From Massospora cicadina (lineage: Eukaryota; Entomophthoromycota; Entomophthoromycetes; Entomophthorales; Entomophthoraceae): a stretch of 64,000 bases of DNA. The notes under the pieces are model-generated. The model searched no databases, was not told where the DNA came from, and was given only the letters and a program-made list of their open reading frames with translations. Positions within the stretch are counted from its first letter, which is position 1. Each line of letters begins with the position of its first letter. Made by a program: the position numbers and the translations under genes. This document shows positions 22,161-32,365 of this stretch, piece by piece. The stretch spans positions 124,001 to 188,000 of the forward strand of contig JAKSZP010009235.1 in assembly GCA_022478985.1 (NCBI GenBank). Direction: 5' to 3'.

Positions 22161-22998
22161 TGTCACATTTAGGGACATTTTACTTGGGGTAGACCATTCA
22201 TCAAAGGCCAAGCATAAAAAGCCTCTAAAATCAAAGCTAGAACCCTTAAGGAAACTAATAAATCTTTAAGGTCATTGACCACAAATGGATTCTTGTAATG
22301 CCATAAAGGCTGATGCATTTGTTACCATAACAGCAGAAAAACTGGTTATAGTCATCTCAAAAATTCTGAAAATAAGCAGATATGAGAAAATGAATTTGGC
22401 CAAATTCTAAAATTTAATTTTTCTAAAAGATGATAGCTATTTTTTCATTGATTGGTTTTAGAATTCTTTTGAAAACATCACAAAAAACTCCCTTTGTGTT
22501 GACGCCTGAGCTTAGAAATTCTTTCACTTTTCACAGATACCATATACTTATAAATAAAATTTTGGGGTATTTTGCCCAAGTTTCCCCCTACTTTAAAGAC
22601 AATTTAAACTTGAAAACTTTTTTAAATCCTATCACAATTACTGGAATCTGATTAAGGTTCTTGTCCAATTCTCCTATTGTGCACAACACTGGCACCCACA
22701 CCATGACTATTCTGCTAAGTCAGCCACATTGCATTATGATAATTTCCACCGTAGTACCATCTAGTACTAAAAAAATAATTTCCACCGTAGTCCCTATCCA
22801 AACCCCCTCAACTCTCAGGTACACTTCTCCCTGATATTTTGCTTCAGTTTCGCCTGCGCTTAACTCCAAAAATTTGTATGGAAACAACATGGAGATCACC
22901 CAGGGCGTTGCTTTCTTCTTGTAGGGCATTTTGCCCTCTTTTGGCACTTTTTAACTGACGCCTTCCACCCGCAACCTCCTGCACTTCGTTTTCCTACA
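22161..22998 (+). repeat. CHR 5' LTR (carries mini-insertion C)
   Basis: It starts TGTCACATTTAGGGACAT and ends near TTCCTACA (22998). It aligns with 27971-28765, e.g. AAGGTCATTGACCACAAATG (22269) against AAGGTCATTGACTACAAATG (28077). It holds a 19-bp insertion with a 17-bp duplication at 22739-22791 that the 3' copy lacks. Confidence 0.8.
22756..22774 (+). mobile_element. Mini-insertion C (19 bp, A-tailed, 17-bp duplication)
   Basis: The insertion is ACCATCTAGTACTAAAAAA. The 17-mer ATAATTTCCACCGTAGT occurs perfectly at 22739-22755 and again at 22775-22791. The sister LTR has one copy of this site (near 28555-28570, ATAATTTCTGACGTAG), so this is an insertion and not a loss. The sequence equals the last part of mini-insertion A on its minus strand. 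The target duplication is nearly as long as the insert. Confidence 0.82.
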
Positions 22999-24400
22999 TA
23001 TTATCTAAGAAAAACCTAGTTTAGAGATGAGTTTTTCGTGTTGGTTGGCTAGAGTCAGCCCAACCCATTCATAGTTGTCCCATGTTAAAACTGTTCACTG
23101 GGCCGGAACTTTTGTATCCCTCCTGACCTAGGTTTTTAACTTCTTCAAAGGGCGTTCTGAGGGTGTTGCGCGGCTCCCTCCACTCAAGAAGCACATACAG
23201 TGTGCAGTTCCTGCCACTAACAGATTACACTATCTACTCTCGTGAGTCAAAATTTTAAAAGGAGATATTTGACACATAGTCTAACCTTGATCTCGCCTAG
23301 GTCCTAAGACAAGGATACAGCTGACCGCTACTCTTTCAGCTGCTTTCTGCGAGATCTCATAGGGAGCTCATCAATGTTTTCCGCTAGTGAAACCAAAGTA
23401 TCCCTCCTAGAATCTCTCCCAGCGTTGGAAACCTTTTTCATGCCATACGAGTTCCTTTTTTGATACTTTTTAGGACTATAGATCCTTTATCCACTTGGGC
23501 TAAGGAGAACTCACTAATCCTCAGTACTTGCACCTGTTCCAAGAAAAGCATTCAGACTGGAAACCCTTAGAAAATTGAGGATGGCTCTCCTCTGCAAGTC
23601 CTTGAATAAACAATGGTGCTGCCTTTGGTGTGTGGGATACCATACACCCTCCTTATATATGACTTTCTCCTTCCTTGCAACCATGCTGTCCCACAGCATC
23701 TGCGCTGCCAAAACTAACTGTACCATTGAACTTTAGATCAGGACACTTGACAAATCCATATCAGTTGTGCACTCTCAGAGAACCTATATTGAAAAACCTA
23801 ATGCCAGCCATGTTTTGGACCCCATTGTGACTTATTCTGCTGAGAGCCTAGCTGTAATGGACACCTCCTACCTGATTATCAAATAACACCAACTGGGTAC
23901 CACAGTACAGCTTAAAACCAGCAGTGAGCTCTATAGAAGGCGAGAACGAAACCCACATCATAGTTGGGGTATGTTCACTACTGGACTTGCACTGCTGCGC
24001 TCCATGGATTACCCCTCACTTTTGTTCTAAATTAGAGGGGGTTATTAAGTCTAACTCGTCTGATTCAGAGCAATTACATTACTATAGCTCTGGACCCTCT
24101 GACACATTTTAGATTCTATGCTCCCAGTCCAGCTGGTCGTCCCTGTTGGCACAGTTGAACAGCTTTTAGAAATACTCAAGAGTCACCTTTCTTGGAGGAC
24201 CCTATTCAGAAACGGGTAATATTTATGAAATGATGATTGAAGACAAACTCGCCTTGCTGTCCCTTCCATAATCTTTTTTGTCCTTACTGGTGTAGTCTAC
24301 TGTGATAAGGGCATTCCCCAGCTTAATATAGAGCGTTAAGCTTTTGCAATCCCGTACAAATCCTGTGGTCAGCTCACTGACAGTGTGAAGTCAAACTCCG
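22999..24400 (+). pseudogene. CHR leader and gag region (heavily decayed)
   Basis: Position between the 5' LTR and the protease makes this the leader and gag of CHR. I see no capsid or CCHC motif that survives. The C-rich plus strand is open only in short pieces (e.g. 23924-24112), and stop codons are frequent in all frames. The 70-codon minus ORF at 23726-23514 is treated as a shadow. The coding assignment is by position. Confidence 0.45.
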
Positions 24401-24740
24401 TTGAATCCCCCGAGGAGATTCTCACCTGCTCTCCCACCTCTGGGCTTAGAGCTATCCTATCGTCCCTTGGCCCTAAAGATTATAAATCCTCCTCTGCGCA
24501 CTTCTTGTTCATGTTCACTTTCATATCTGCTGGAAAGGAATCAGGCGCTCACTTGGTGGACACTGGTGCTAGTGAAACCTTTAAGAGCCTGCGGAGGCCC
24601 TAGACCTTCCCTTAGGGGTTGGTCAGTTTTTAGAAGTCAGTCATCTCATGCCATCCCCAGCTACCATGTACTATCAGCTGTTTTCTTTGTTGCAGGAGAT
24701 GGATACTTTGTGGAGAGCTTCTCCTAGATTAAAACCATGT
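24401..24740 (+). pseudogene. CHR aspartic protease
   Basis: In the frame opening at 24385, AGKESGAHLVDTGASETF is readable near 24528-24581, with the catalytic D-T-G-A. It breaks at 24603. This protease would process the CHR polyprotein. The overlapping 108-codon ORF at 24401-24727 is another frame and is not the gene. Confidence 0.72.
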
Positions 24741-24959
24741 ACCATGTTATTTCTAGGTGTTGACTATGAAACGACAGTTTGATATCATCACCAATCTCAT
24801 GGACTCCACTATTCATGCAAAGTTCCCTAGAGGAGATACAGCTACCATCCCTTGTCTTTATGAAAGCGCAATGGCGCTCCCAAAGAAGATGGGGGTCCCT
24901 GTCCCAAGGTAGGCCTAGTCTCTATCCAACCGACTTCTACCCATGCTCCTGCACTTATC

Positions 24960-25880
24960 CTTCCTGAGTGCATCAGTGATTATGTGGACATTTTGATCAC
25001 TCTAAGTCTCTCCCATTCCTTGAGCACACCAAGTTTGATTTTGAGTTCCAGTTGACCGTTGATCTCATCAAGATATCCTCTCCAATCTACCCCTTGTCTT
25101 TGATGGAGGAGGCCTCCTTGGACGTATGGGTTGACGAGATGCTCTCCAAGAGTCAAATTTTTAAGAAAACTTCGTATGAGTGCTCTCCTCTTCTATTTGT
25201 GGAGAAATCAGATGTTTCCTTTTGACCCTGCTTTTTTATGTCAATCAGAACAATGTTACAGCAACTGACTCCCAACAGCTCCCCTGGAGAAACAGATCGC
25301 CTGCTATGTGTAGAATGCTAGAGTTTTCAACTAGTTGAATTGTCTTAACAGATTCAACCATATTTGTATCAAGGAAGCCATGGGTGGTTGACCGCTTTTG
25401 ACTCAGAAAGGCATCTACCAGTTCAAAGTCATGCCATTTTGGTTTGAAAAACGCTCCTGCCTACTTTCAGTGGTTCATCAAAACGGCCTGGGAGATCTTA
25501 TGGGAACCTGCTCAATAGCTTACATGGATGACATTTAGTCTTCTCCCTAGATGCAGAATCCCATGCCCGCCACCACATGTCTGTCATTAAGGGACTAGAA
25601 CAAGCAAACCTTACTACCAAAGCTAGCAAATGCGAATCTTCCAACAAAAGTTAGAGTTCTTAGGAAATACTATCTTCTATGGCCACATAACTACCCCTGA
25701 TAAGTAAGCAGCTATCTGCTATTGAGCTAATCCCTCATCACTCACAGTTTTAGGTAGCCTCCTTGAGGCGTGTAACTTAAACAAGAAGTTCACTCCTCAG
25801 CTCTTTAAAGTCGCAGCCCATCTTTATACCGCATCTTTATACCGCATCAGGGAAAAAATTTCAGCTGGGCCTCAAAATGC
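24960..25880 (+). pseudogene. CHR reverse transcriptase
   Basis: VDEMLSKSQIFKKTSYECSP followed by LLFVEKSDVSF (near 25130-25225) is the start of RT (consensus ...SPVFFVxKKDGxL...). Near 25400-25440 a G-I-Y-Q-F-K-V-M-P stretch is found. Near 25517-25535 AYMDDI gives the intact catalytic Y-x-D-D, then a stop. HARHHMSVIKGLEQANLTT and the KCEFxQ-like segment follow in changed frames. The active-site codons are intact, but the gene is interrupted many times. Confidence 0.75.
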
Positions 25881-26340
25881 AACGCCACGTTCCACACTTT
25901 AAAAGCACACATTTGTCTATGATGGCTCTAGTACATGCAGACCCCAGCCGCCCCTTTATTATTGCAACTGAAGCTTCCAACTTTACATTTAAAGTAGCAC
26001 TGCTGCATGAATGGGAAGATAGATTGTAACGCCCCATAACATTACTATCTGAGAAGATGTCCCTAGTGAAGCTCAACTATGCCTTCTATGATAAGGAACT
26101 CCTTGTTGTTGAGGCTGTATAGCACTGGCGCCTTCATTTGCATGGCTCAAATTGACTCTTTACTGTCCGCACTGACCACAAGGCGTTGATGTACTACCAC
26201 GCCCCCAGAAGCTGGCCCCTCACCAGTCCCAGTGGTTGTAAAACATATTAGTGTTCAACTTCGTATATGACGTCATTAAGTTTACCTAAAACCTGTTACA
26301 AGATGCCCTATCCTGGAACACAGCCTTTGCCTAAGACCCA
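25880..26340 (+). pseudogene. CHR RNase H
   Basis: FIIATEASNFTFKVALL (near 25960) replaces the TDASxxxxGAVL string, with Glu for the first Asp. LSEKMSLVKLNYAFYDKELL (near 26049) matches KLxPxExNYxIxDKELLA. HWRLHLHGSN and TVRTDHKALMYYH (near 26165) match the IxTDHKxLxYF string. Order and spacing are those of a Ty3/gypsy RNase H. Confidence 0.75.
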
Positions 26341-27400
26341 CCACTAGTTGACGCTCACAATACCCAGGTGTTGATTAATCCAGAACAGGCAAAGAAATTC
26401 CCACTTTCTAACCATCCAATCTGCTAACAGTGAAGCCCTTGGAGGGAGATATTGAAACCCCTGCCACCGTTAGGCTGTCTTATTCCCTTTCAGAAAGATA
26501 CATGATCAAACAAGCCTTCCAGAGAATTTGTTGAACCCCTGAGAAAAGGTTACCAGCTGCTGGTTGGGGTCATCCTACATCAGGGCAAGTGGTGGGTACC
26601 ACATGGACCCTTGAGTGAGGAGGTTAAGTGAAGCCCATGACTCTCCCACTGCTGGCCACTCTGGCAAGGACAAAAAGTTTGATTTGGTCAACGCTCGTGC
26701 AGCTGAAAGGGATTCGCCACCATTGTGGACAAATTCACAAAGTCTGTCTGACATGCAACTGGTCAAAATCTAGTCGCCAGAAGAGCGCTGGTTTAATTAT
26801 CCACCTCCAAGCTGTGGAGGGCTTAGGACATCTTAGTTCGTTGATTTTATCGCGTATCTTACCTTATATCAGGGTTATGATGCAGTAATGGTTGTGTGGA
26901 ACGTTTTACAAAGTGAACCATTTTATCTCATGCAATACTACAATCATCTATGTCAGGATGCTCGCCTCTTTGTGGGCCAAGTCTTTTGCCTATATGACAT
27001 CCCAAAGTCAATTATTAGAGATTATGATCCGCATTTCACATCCCAGCTCTTAAAAGCCTTATTGGTCATCTTAAGGATTCGCCCCTGCCGCTCCACTGCC
27101 TTTCACCCTCTGTCATATTGAGAGACAGAGAGTGTGAACCAAGTTTTGGAGCAATTCTTGCATAGTATGCCAATGCAGAACAGAACGATTAGGCCTCTCA
27201 CCCTCCTCTGGCACAGTTTACCTATAATACCCTTACTCATTCCTCAACAAGCATGTCCTTTTTTTAACAAACTATGTTATAAATCTCAACTCTAACCTGA
27301 GTCCAAGGCTAAACTCTACAGTTGTTTCTGCCAATGAGCGCCAAGAAGTTCATAGACATACATCAGGAAGTAAAAAATCATCTTGCTGACGCTGTGAGGA
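26340..27400 (+). pseudogene. CHR integrase
   Basis: AGHSGKDKKF (near 26641) holds part of the zinc-binding region. The core reads YQGYDAVMVVWNV (near 26870) and VFCLYDIPKSIIRDYDPHFT (near 26979), giving the central D of D-D-E with the usual RD..PxFTS context. STAFHPLSYxETESVNQVLEQ (near 27097) is the STAxHPQTDGQTERxNQxLEQ string, with Asp-Gly lost to a stop but the E-x3-N spacing kept. A C-terminal GPY-like stretch runs on toward the chromodomain. Confidence 0.77.
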
Positions 27401-27689
27401 TCTACAAACATATGCTAACTGCAAGCGCCATGAAGGACCTTAGTGCAAGCCAGGTGGTCATGGTTATGATCAATGCTTAGAATCTTCAATAGTAGCAGCC
27501 ATGCCGGAAGTTAGGCCCCTAGAATGTTGGACCCTTCAAGATCATCAGGAAGATTGGCCCTTCAGCTTACCAAATGGACCTACCCCCTTCCATCAAAGTG
27601 TTCAGCAACCTTCATAAGTGCCTCCTGACCCCTTTGATGGTCCCATGACATCCCACCCTGAGCCAGTGATAGTAGATGGCTAACCCCAA

Positions 27690-27800
27690 TATGGGATCAA
27701 TGCCATTCTTGCCTCTTATATATCCCAACGTCGCCTCCAGTATTTGGTGTCCTGGAAAGGCTATGAGAAACTGAGAACAGCCGGGTATCACATAGATACT
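27690..27800 (+). pseudogene. CHR chromodomain
   Basis: Near 27710-27775 the frame reads ASYISQRRLQYLVSWKGYEK, which is a chromodomain core (usually xxRRRxxLxYLVxWKGYxxxxxTW). In chromoviruses this C-terminal integrase extension binds marked histone tails and steers integration to heterochromatin. It is the only element in the window where I see it. Confidence 0.75.
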
Positions 27801-27970
27801 GCTTAAACGCTCAGGAGCTAATCTGCGATGTCCATTCTAGGTTTCCGATGCTTTATGCCCCACCACAAAATCTTTCTTGGCCGCCATGTTGCTGCCAACC
27901 CCCCAAGAACTTTGCCTTGGCTAAAGACCCCTCAGGCAGTGAGGAACCCCATCCAAGAGCGGATTATGAT

Positions 27971-28765
27971 TTGACATTTAGTGACATGTTACCTGGGTAG
28001 ACCGCCCATCCAAGGCCAATTATGAAGCCCCTAGAATTAAAGCCAGGTCAATTGATGGACACCAATGACCTCTCTAAGGTCATTGACTACAAATGGGTTC
28101 CTGCTTTGCCAGTCAGGCCTTGGGCAAATGGTACAATAACGGCAGGAAATTCAACAAAATAGATTGAAAATCAGAAAAATAAGCAGATATGAAGTAACAG
28201 AATTTAGCCAAATTTGGACCATTTTTTGCTAAAAAGTGAGAAAGTTTTAGCATGGATTAGTTTTTGTTGATCATCTAAAACCCTTGCAAACTCCCCTTAT
28301 TTTGACGCTAAGTTTAGAAATGCCATCATTTTCCTCAGAATTTAATATAATTCTAAATAAAATTGAAGGGTTTTTTACCCAAGTTTCCCCATACTTTAAG
28401 GACATTTTTAATATCAAAACCTTAATTAAATCCTATTGCAATGGCCGGACTCCATTTCAGGTTCTGGTCTGACTCACCTGTTGTGCTTAAAACTTGCACC
28501 CATGCTGCGACCTATTCTGCCAAGGTCACCATGTCATATTTCTGATAATTTCTGACGTAGCCCTTTAAATCTACCTCAACTCTCAGAGACTATCTCTCTG
28601 ATAGTTTGCTTCAGTTTGTCCTGCTTTCTACTCCAAAAATTCGTATAAAAACAACATGAAGGTTACCAAAACGTTGCTTTCTACTGTTGGGGAATTTTGA
28701 ACTCTTTTAGCATCTTCTACCTGGAGGCTTCACCTGCAACCTCCTGCGCTCCGTTTTCTATGACA
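27971..28765 (+). repeat. CHR 3' LTR
   Basis: It starts near TTGACATTTAGTGACATG and ends TTTTCTATGACA. It is homologous to 22161-22998 throughout, without mini-insertion C. Terminal bases are altered relative to the 5' copy, so the exact start is uncertain by two or three bases. Confidence 0.77.
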
Positions 28766-28770
28766 AGTGG

Positions 28771-29075
28771 CACTTGTTATTTAATATACTCACTGTGAAA
28801 TTAGTAAAGTCATTCTTCTTACCAATTTCTTTGATGGATTGCTTTTGATTAGAAAATCGTAGTGCTTACTGTCTTAAACCATTTCTGAGCCATTAGATTT
28901 TATCCTTCCAAATATAAAACAAAAGAAGTAAGTTTTAAAGCATGCATAATATTGCTCAGCTGTTATATACTTGAAATTGTAGTTAAATGTCTAGATTAAA
29001 CTTATACTTTTTCATGAGTTTGAAGCACATGATATCTACTGGTGCACCAGTGTCAAGAATGGCCATAACCTCGAA
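28771..29075 (-). pseudogene. E0 aspartic protease
   Basis: Minus strand: RFEVMAILDTGAPVDIMCFK around 29078-29020, with the catalytic D-T-G-A-P. Downstream, KHYDFLIKSN near 28830 corresponds to the late protease motif YDFLIGS. The protease stops at the CHR insertion (28771) and its follow-up is at 22155 on the same strand. The G-D/N spacing and the preceding basic stretch fit the family. Confidence 0.72.
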
Positions 29076-31060
29076 TCTCTTTATATAAAAAGCTTCATTT
29101 TATTTATGATCTTTCTTTTAGATTTACAGTTGTTAGAACATTGATGGCGGACTTCAAATACTCTTACAGTGCTCCTGCCTTCTGAATCGACAATTGTTGG
29201 TATCTCATTTAGTAGCTTAAATTTCTTGTAGGTGCTTAAGACAAGTTGATCCTTCTTAAACCTTGTTAAGGTTTTTCAAAGTTGATTGGCCTGCACCAAG
29301 TTGTTAATACTCATTTGTATCAATTTCATAGACTTGTAACCTTGCAAACACCTTCAAAATTCTAGCAGATCCTAACATGAGTTAATCTGCACTAGCTACA
29401 TTTTCGTCTTCATAAACATCCCCTTCTTCTGAATGTATATTTAAATATTTCACTGTCTTGGTAGTCACTTCCTTATCTGAGGTATTCTTGTTTTCATAGC
29501 GTTCAGTGGACATAAGCGCTAAAAATGTCTCAGCTTAAAATTCTTGCTTGACTTGAGTTATATACAAGGTTAGCGTTCAATGGAGTTTGATAATTCTTTC
29601 TTAGCTTCTCAGTCTTTTTTTGAGAGGCATAAATAGCCTTGCCAAGTCATTCAGGTAGATTATGAGAAATCTAAATTCCATCGTTTATATTACTTGCAAA
29701 TTGTGTCATGTTCCTTGATTATCTTCAATGCCATAAAGGTAGTTAGTGCTATCGTCATGCACATTTTTTGGCCTTAGGCATTTTCAATGAACTTACCATT
29801 ACCCTCTTATCTGTAAGTAGATCATCAAATCATTTGTCCACATCTGTTGCACTGGGGTAATAGTGAGCCACATAAATGGTGACAAAGCTATCCTTCTCTT
29901 TCTCAATCAATGAGAAATCATGTTTCATAACTTCTGGAATTAAGAGGCTGTCAATTTAATAAGAATATGTCTTTGACTTTGATTAGTGTCATACCTGAAT
30001 GTAAATATGCACTGAGTCTCCAGACCTTCATGATTCAACAACCTTGGATGTGGCAAGCTTTTAGATGATCAAACATCCCATCCATACTGTTCTCTTACAT
30101 CAACAAAATGCTTAAAATTGTTCCCTGATAAGGAGCAGATAGTGTCTTATTATATGGCTTAAAAATTAGATCCTCTTTAGCTTGTTCAAGTCGCACAAGG
30201 AGTGCAGGTAATGTCATCATTTAGGTAGCTAAAATAGGTGTCTCTAGATGGGTTCCTTCTCTTTATAAATTTATCTCTAAGCGCGTCAAAGCTAGTAGTT
30301 GAGATATCAGCTCTTCTATACTTATGACTTAATAAACCAGTATAACATAATGCTGGTCCAAGAACTCAAAAATTTGTTCAGTTACGTAGATCAATTTATT
30401 TTCATTTTTTAGGGTCAAAGTGCAATCATCAATTTCTTTAATGTGGATTAACCTTCTTAGACTTTGAGTTTTAACCAACTATGGGAGTAACAGTGACGTG
30501 ACCCATTAAGGATGTACCCTTGGCTTCCTCAAGTTGTTTTCATAACTTCACAAGTTCTTTCTCCAAATTAAAGCTAAGCTGAAGACAACCTCTTACATCA
30601 CCAGTATCTTAGGGAATTAACTTCTAGGTAAGCTTCCATAGTCTCAATATCATAAAATTGATTAATTACGCCCTCTTCACTTATTTCATATAAAAGTGTC
30701 ATCATTATAGTGAGAACTAGAGTCAGCTGCTTAGCTTTTTCTCACTCAACCTGGGTAATTGATGTTACTGAGTTGCCAATTGGGAGTTTTGCATAATATT
30801 TTAGGCAACAAAAGTAAATTTAGTGATGTATAGAGGTTAAAATAATACTCAATGAGTGCCACTTAGCTCACTCAGCATTGCAACGAGTATTTATGGATTT
30901 AACTGTTCTTTGCACACTGATTAATTCATCAGGACACTATGACACCACCATTATTAAAACATGTATATTGACTCTTAAATAAGGCTAAAATTATAGTGTA
31001 TAGTTTTTTGAAGATCAATCTTTATAAGGTGACTTCATTTCAAGTCATCATACAAGAAGA
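29076..31060 (-). pseudogene. E0 gag (decayed)
   Basis: Upstream of the E0 protease on the minus strand. A readable stretch near 30615-30480 is DTGDVRGCLQLSFNLEKELV, then KQLEEAKGTSLMGHVTVTPI, resembling the coiled-coil/linker part of Gag in G1 and G6. A C-X4-C pair (CSNNCKS) near 29145 may be the remains of a nucleocapsid knuckle. The rest is full of stops. A TGGTGTCTTC sequence on the minus strand near 31066 may be a mutated primer-binding site, which would put the 5' LTR between there and the G3 insertion and beyond it. Confidence 0.5.
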
Positions 31061-31213
31061 CACCAGTACTCATTACTGGGTAATGCTTCTTTACCTAATT
31101 TTGACTTTTTATAAATACACTTTACCTAAAAAAAATTGAAGACTAAAAAATCTTAAGACTTATGTGATAAAGACTATATTCTGAATAAAAATAAGTAAAA
31201 TAATATTACTAGC

Positions 31214-32342
31214 TTTAAATTTGAAAAGTAGTTGTTAAGAAAGTCTCAATTATAGGGGTTAATAACTTTACCTATGGAAAATATTCTTCAGAAACCCCCT
31301 ATAACTATATAACTAGTAATGGTACTAACAGCTTAGCTGTCTAGAGCAGCAAATAAGTCTCAGAACCTGACAAGCAATCAAAATGTTTTTATTAAATTAC
31401 AAAGTTCTTTATATAGGCTTCAAAGGATCAATAATCCTGATGGTGGAGGAAGTTATGTATCCCCTGATTGGGAAAATAAATTGACAATCAGTCACCATGA
31501 TGCCAGGGTTTCAAGTAATAGTACTGCTTGAAAAACTATGCACATAAAATTATAGATGACACCATATAGGAAGCACCTTTATACCTTTTTTAATCGCCAA
31601 TGATAGATAAAATAAAAAAGCCCTGTCCAAAGAGAGTTTTCCCATTTGTACAAATCTGTGTGATAAGATATTATCAAAACAGGAAATAAATTAACCTGCA
31701 AATTCCATAAATTAAGATGCTCAATTAATCATTCAGCTACAAGAGCTTCAAGGATCACAAGAACAACAAAAACCACTGTTGAACTCAGGGGCAGCGGCCA
31801 CGCATTCACAGGTAGGCTAAAGCTCCACAATTAAAATTTATGCAGGAAGCCCAGAAGATCCTAAAAAGTTAAGTAATATAACCCTTCTTCCCCTTAAAAA
31901 TTAAGCTCAATTACATAAGTACATTGTAAGAAAAAAGGATTTGATAAAATAAAGTCCTACTTCATACACCTTAAAAACTATATATACTTTCGATCTCTTT
32001 ATAATAAATGACTTCTTTCATAAATCTATCATCATTATTTATGTTTTATTGGTGCTATAATGCAAAAATATAGGTTTATTGTATAAGGTCCTGATTTAGT
32101 CTTCCTTTTTTCAGCAGAAGTTGAGAAATTCTAATGTACTCTATAGAAGCCCTATTATGCTTAATTCCAGGGGCTTTAAGAAGGTTGGACACGCTTGGAA
32201 CCATTAGAAAATGTCCTATGTACGCAAAAAACAAGACATTCTAATTCTCCTTATGTTTCACTCTTTGAAAAAAATGATTTATTGCATGTGGCTCAATCCT
32301 TTTCATCAGAATCATCCCCTGATTGAAAGGGTCGTTTTAACA
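31214..32342 (+). repeat. G3 5' LTR
   Basis: It aligns with 37261-38387: e.g. AGTCACCATGATGCCAG (31493 and 37535), ATAATGGTACTA-like blocks, and the shared end region with TTTATTGCA and a GCTCATCC-like block. It ends TTTTAACA at 32342, the same terminal octamer as the G1 LTR. The outer end is set by alignment only. Confidence 0.72.
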
Positions 32343-32347
32343 ACAAC

Positions 32348-32365
32348 TGGTGCTCACTATTGAGT
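32348..32365 (+). promoter_or_regulatory. G3 primer-binding site
   Basis: TGGTGCTCACTATTGAGT lies five bases after the LTR. The first 13 bases agree with G6 apart from the last pyrimidine. Confidence 0.65.

Larger units (their letters stand above)
22161..28765 (+). mobile_element. CHR: plus-strand chromodomain Ty3/gypsy element (chromovirus)
   Basis: A 6.6-kb element with LTRs at 22161-22998 and 27971-28765, and gag, protease, RT, RNase H, integrase and a C-terminal chromodomain in that order. Pentamers AGGGG (22156-22160) and AGTGG (28766-28770) flank it and look like a target duplication with one change. It interrupts E0 between its protease and the linker to RT. Base composition is more C-rich and the coding motifs differ from E2/G1/G3-G6, so this is a separate lineage. 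Confidence 0.82.

Noticed and set aside
24401..24727. 108-codon plus ORF
   Set aside because: It overlaps the protease frame that carries DTGA; the longer ORF has no motif.
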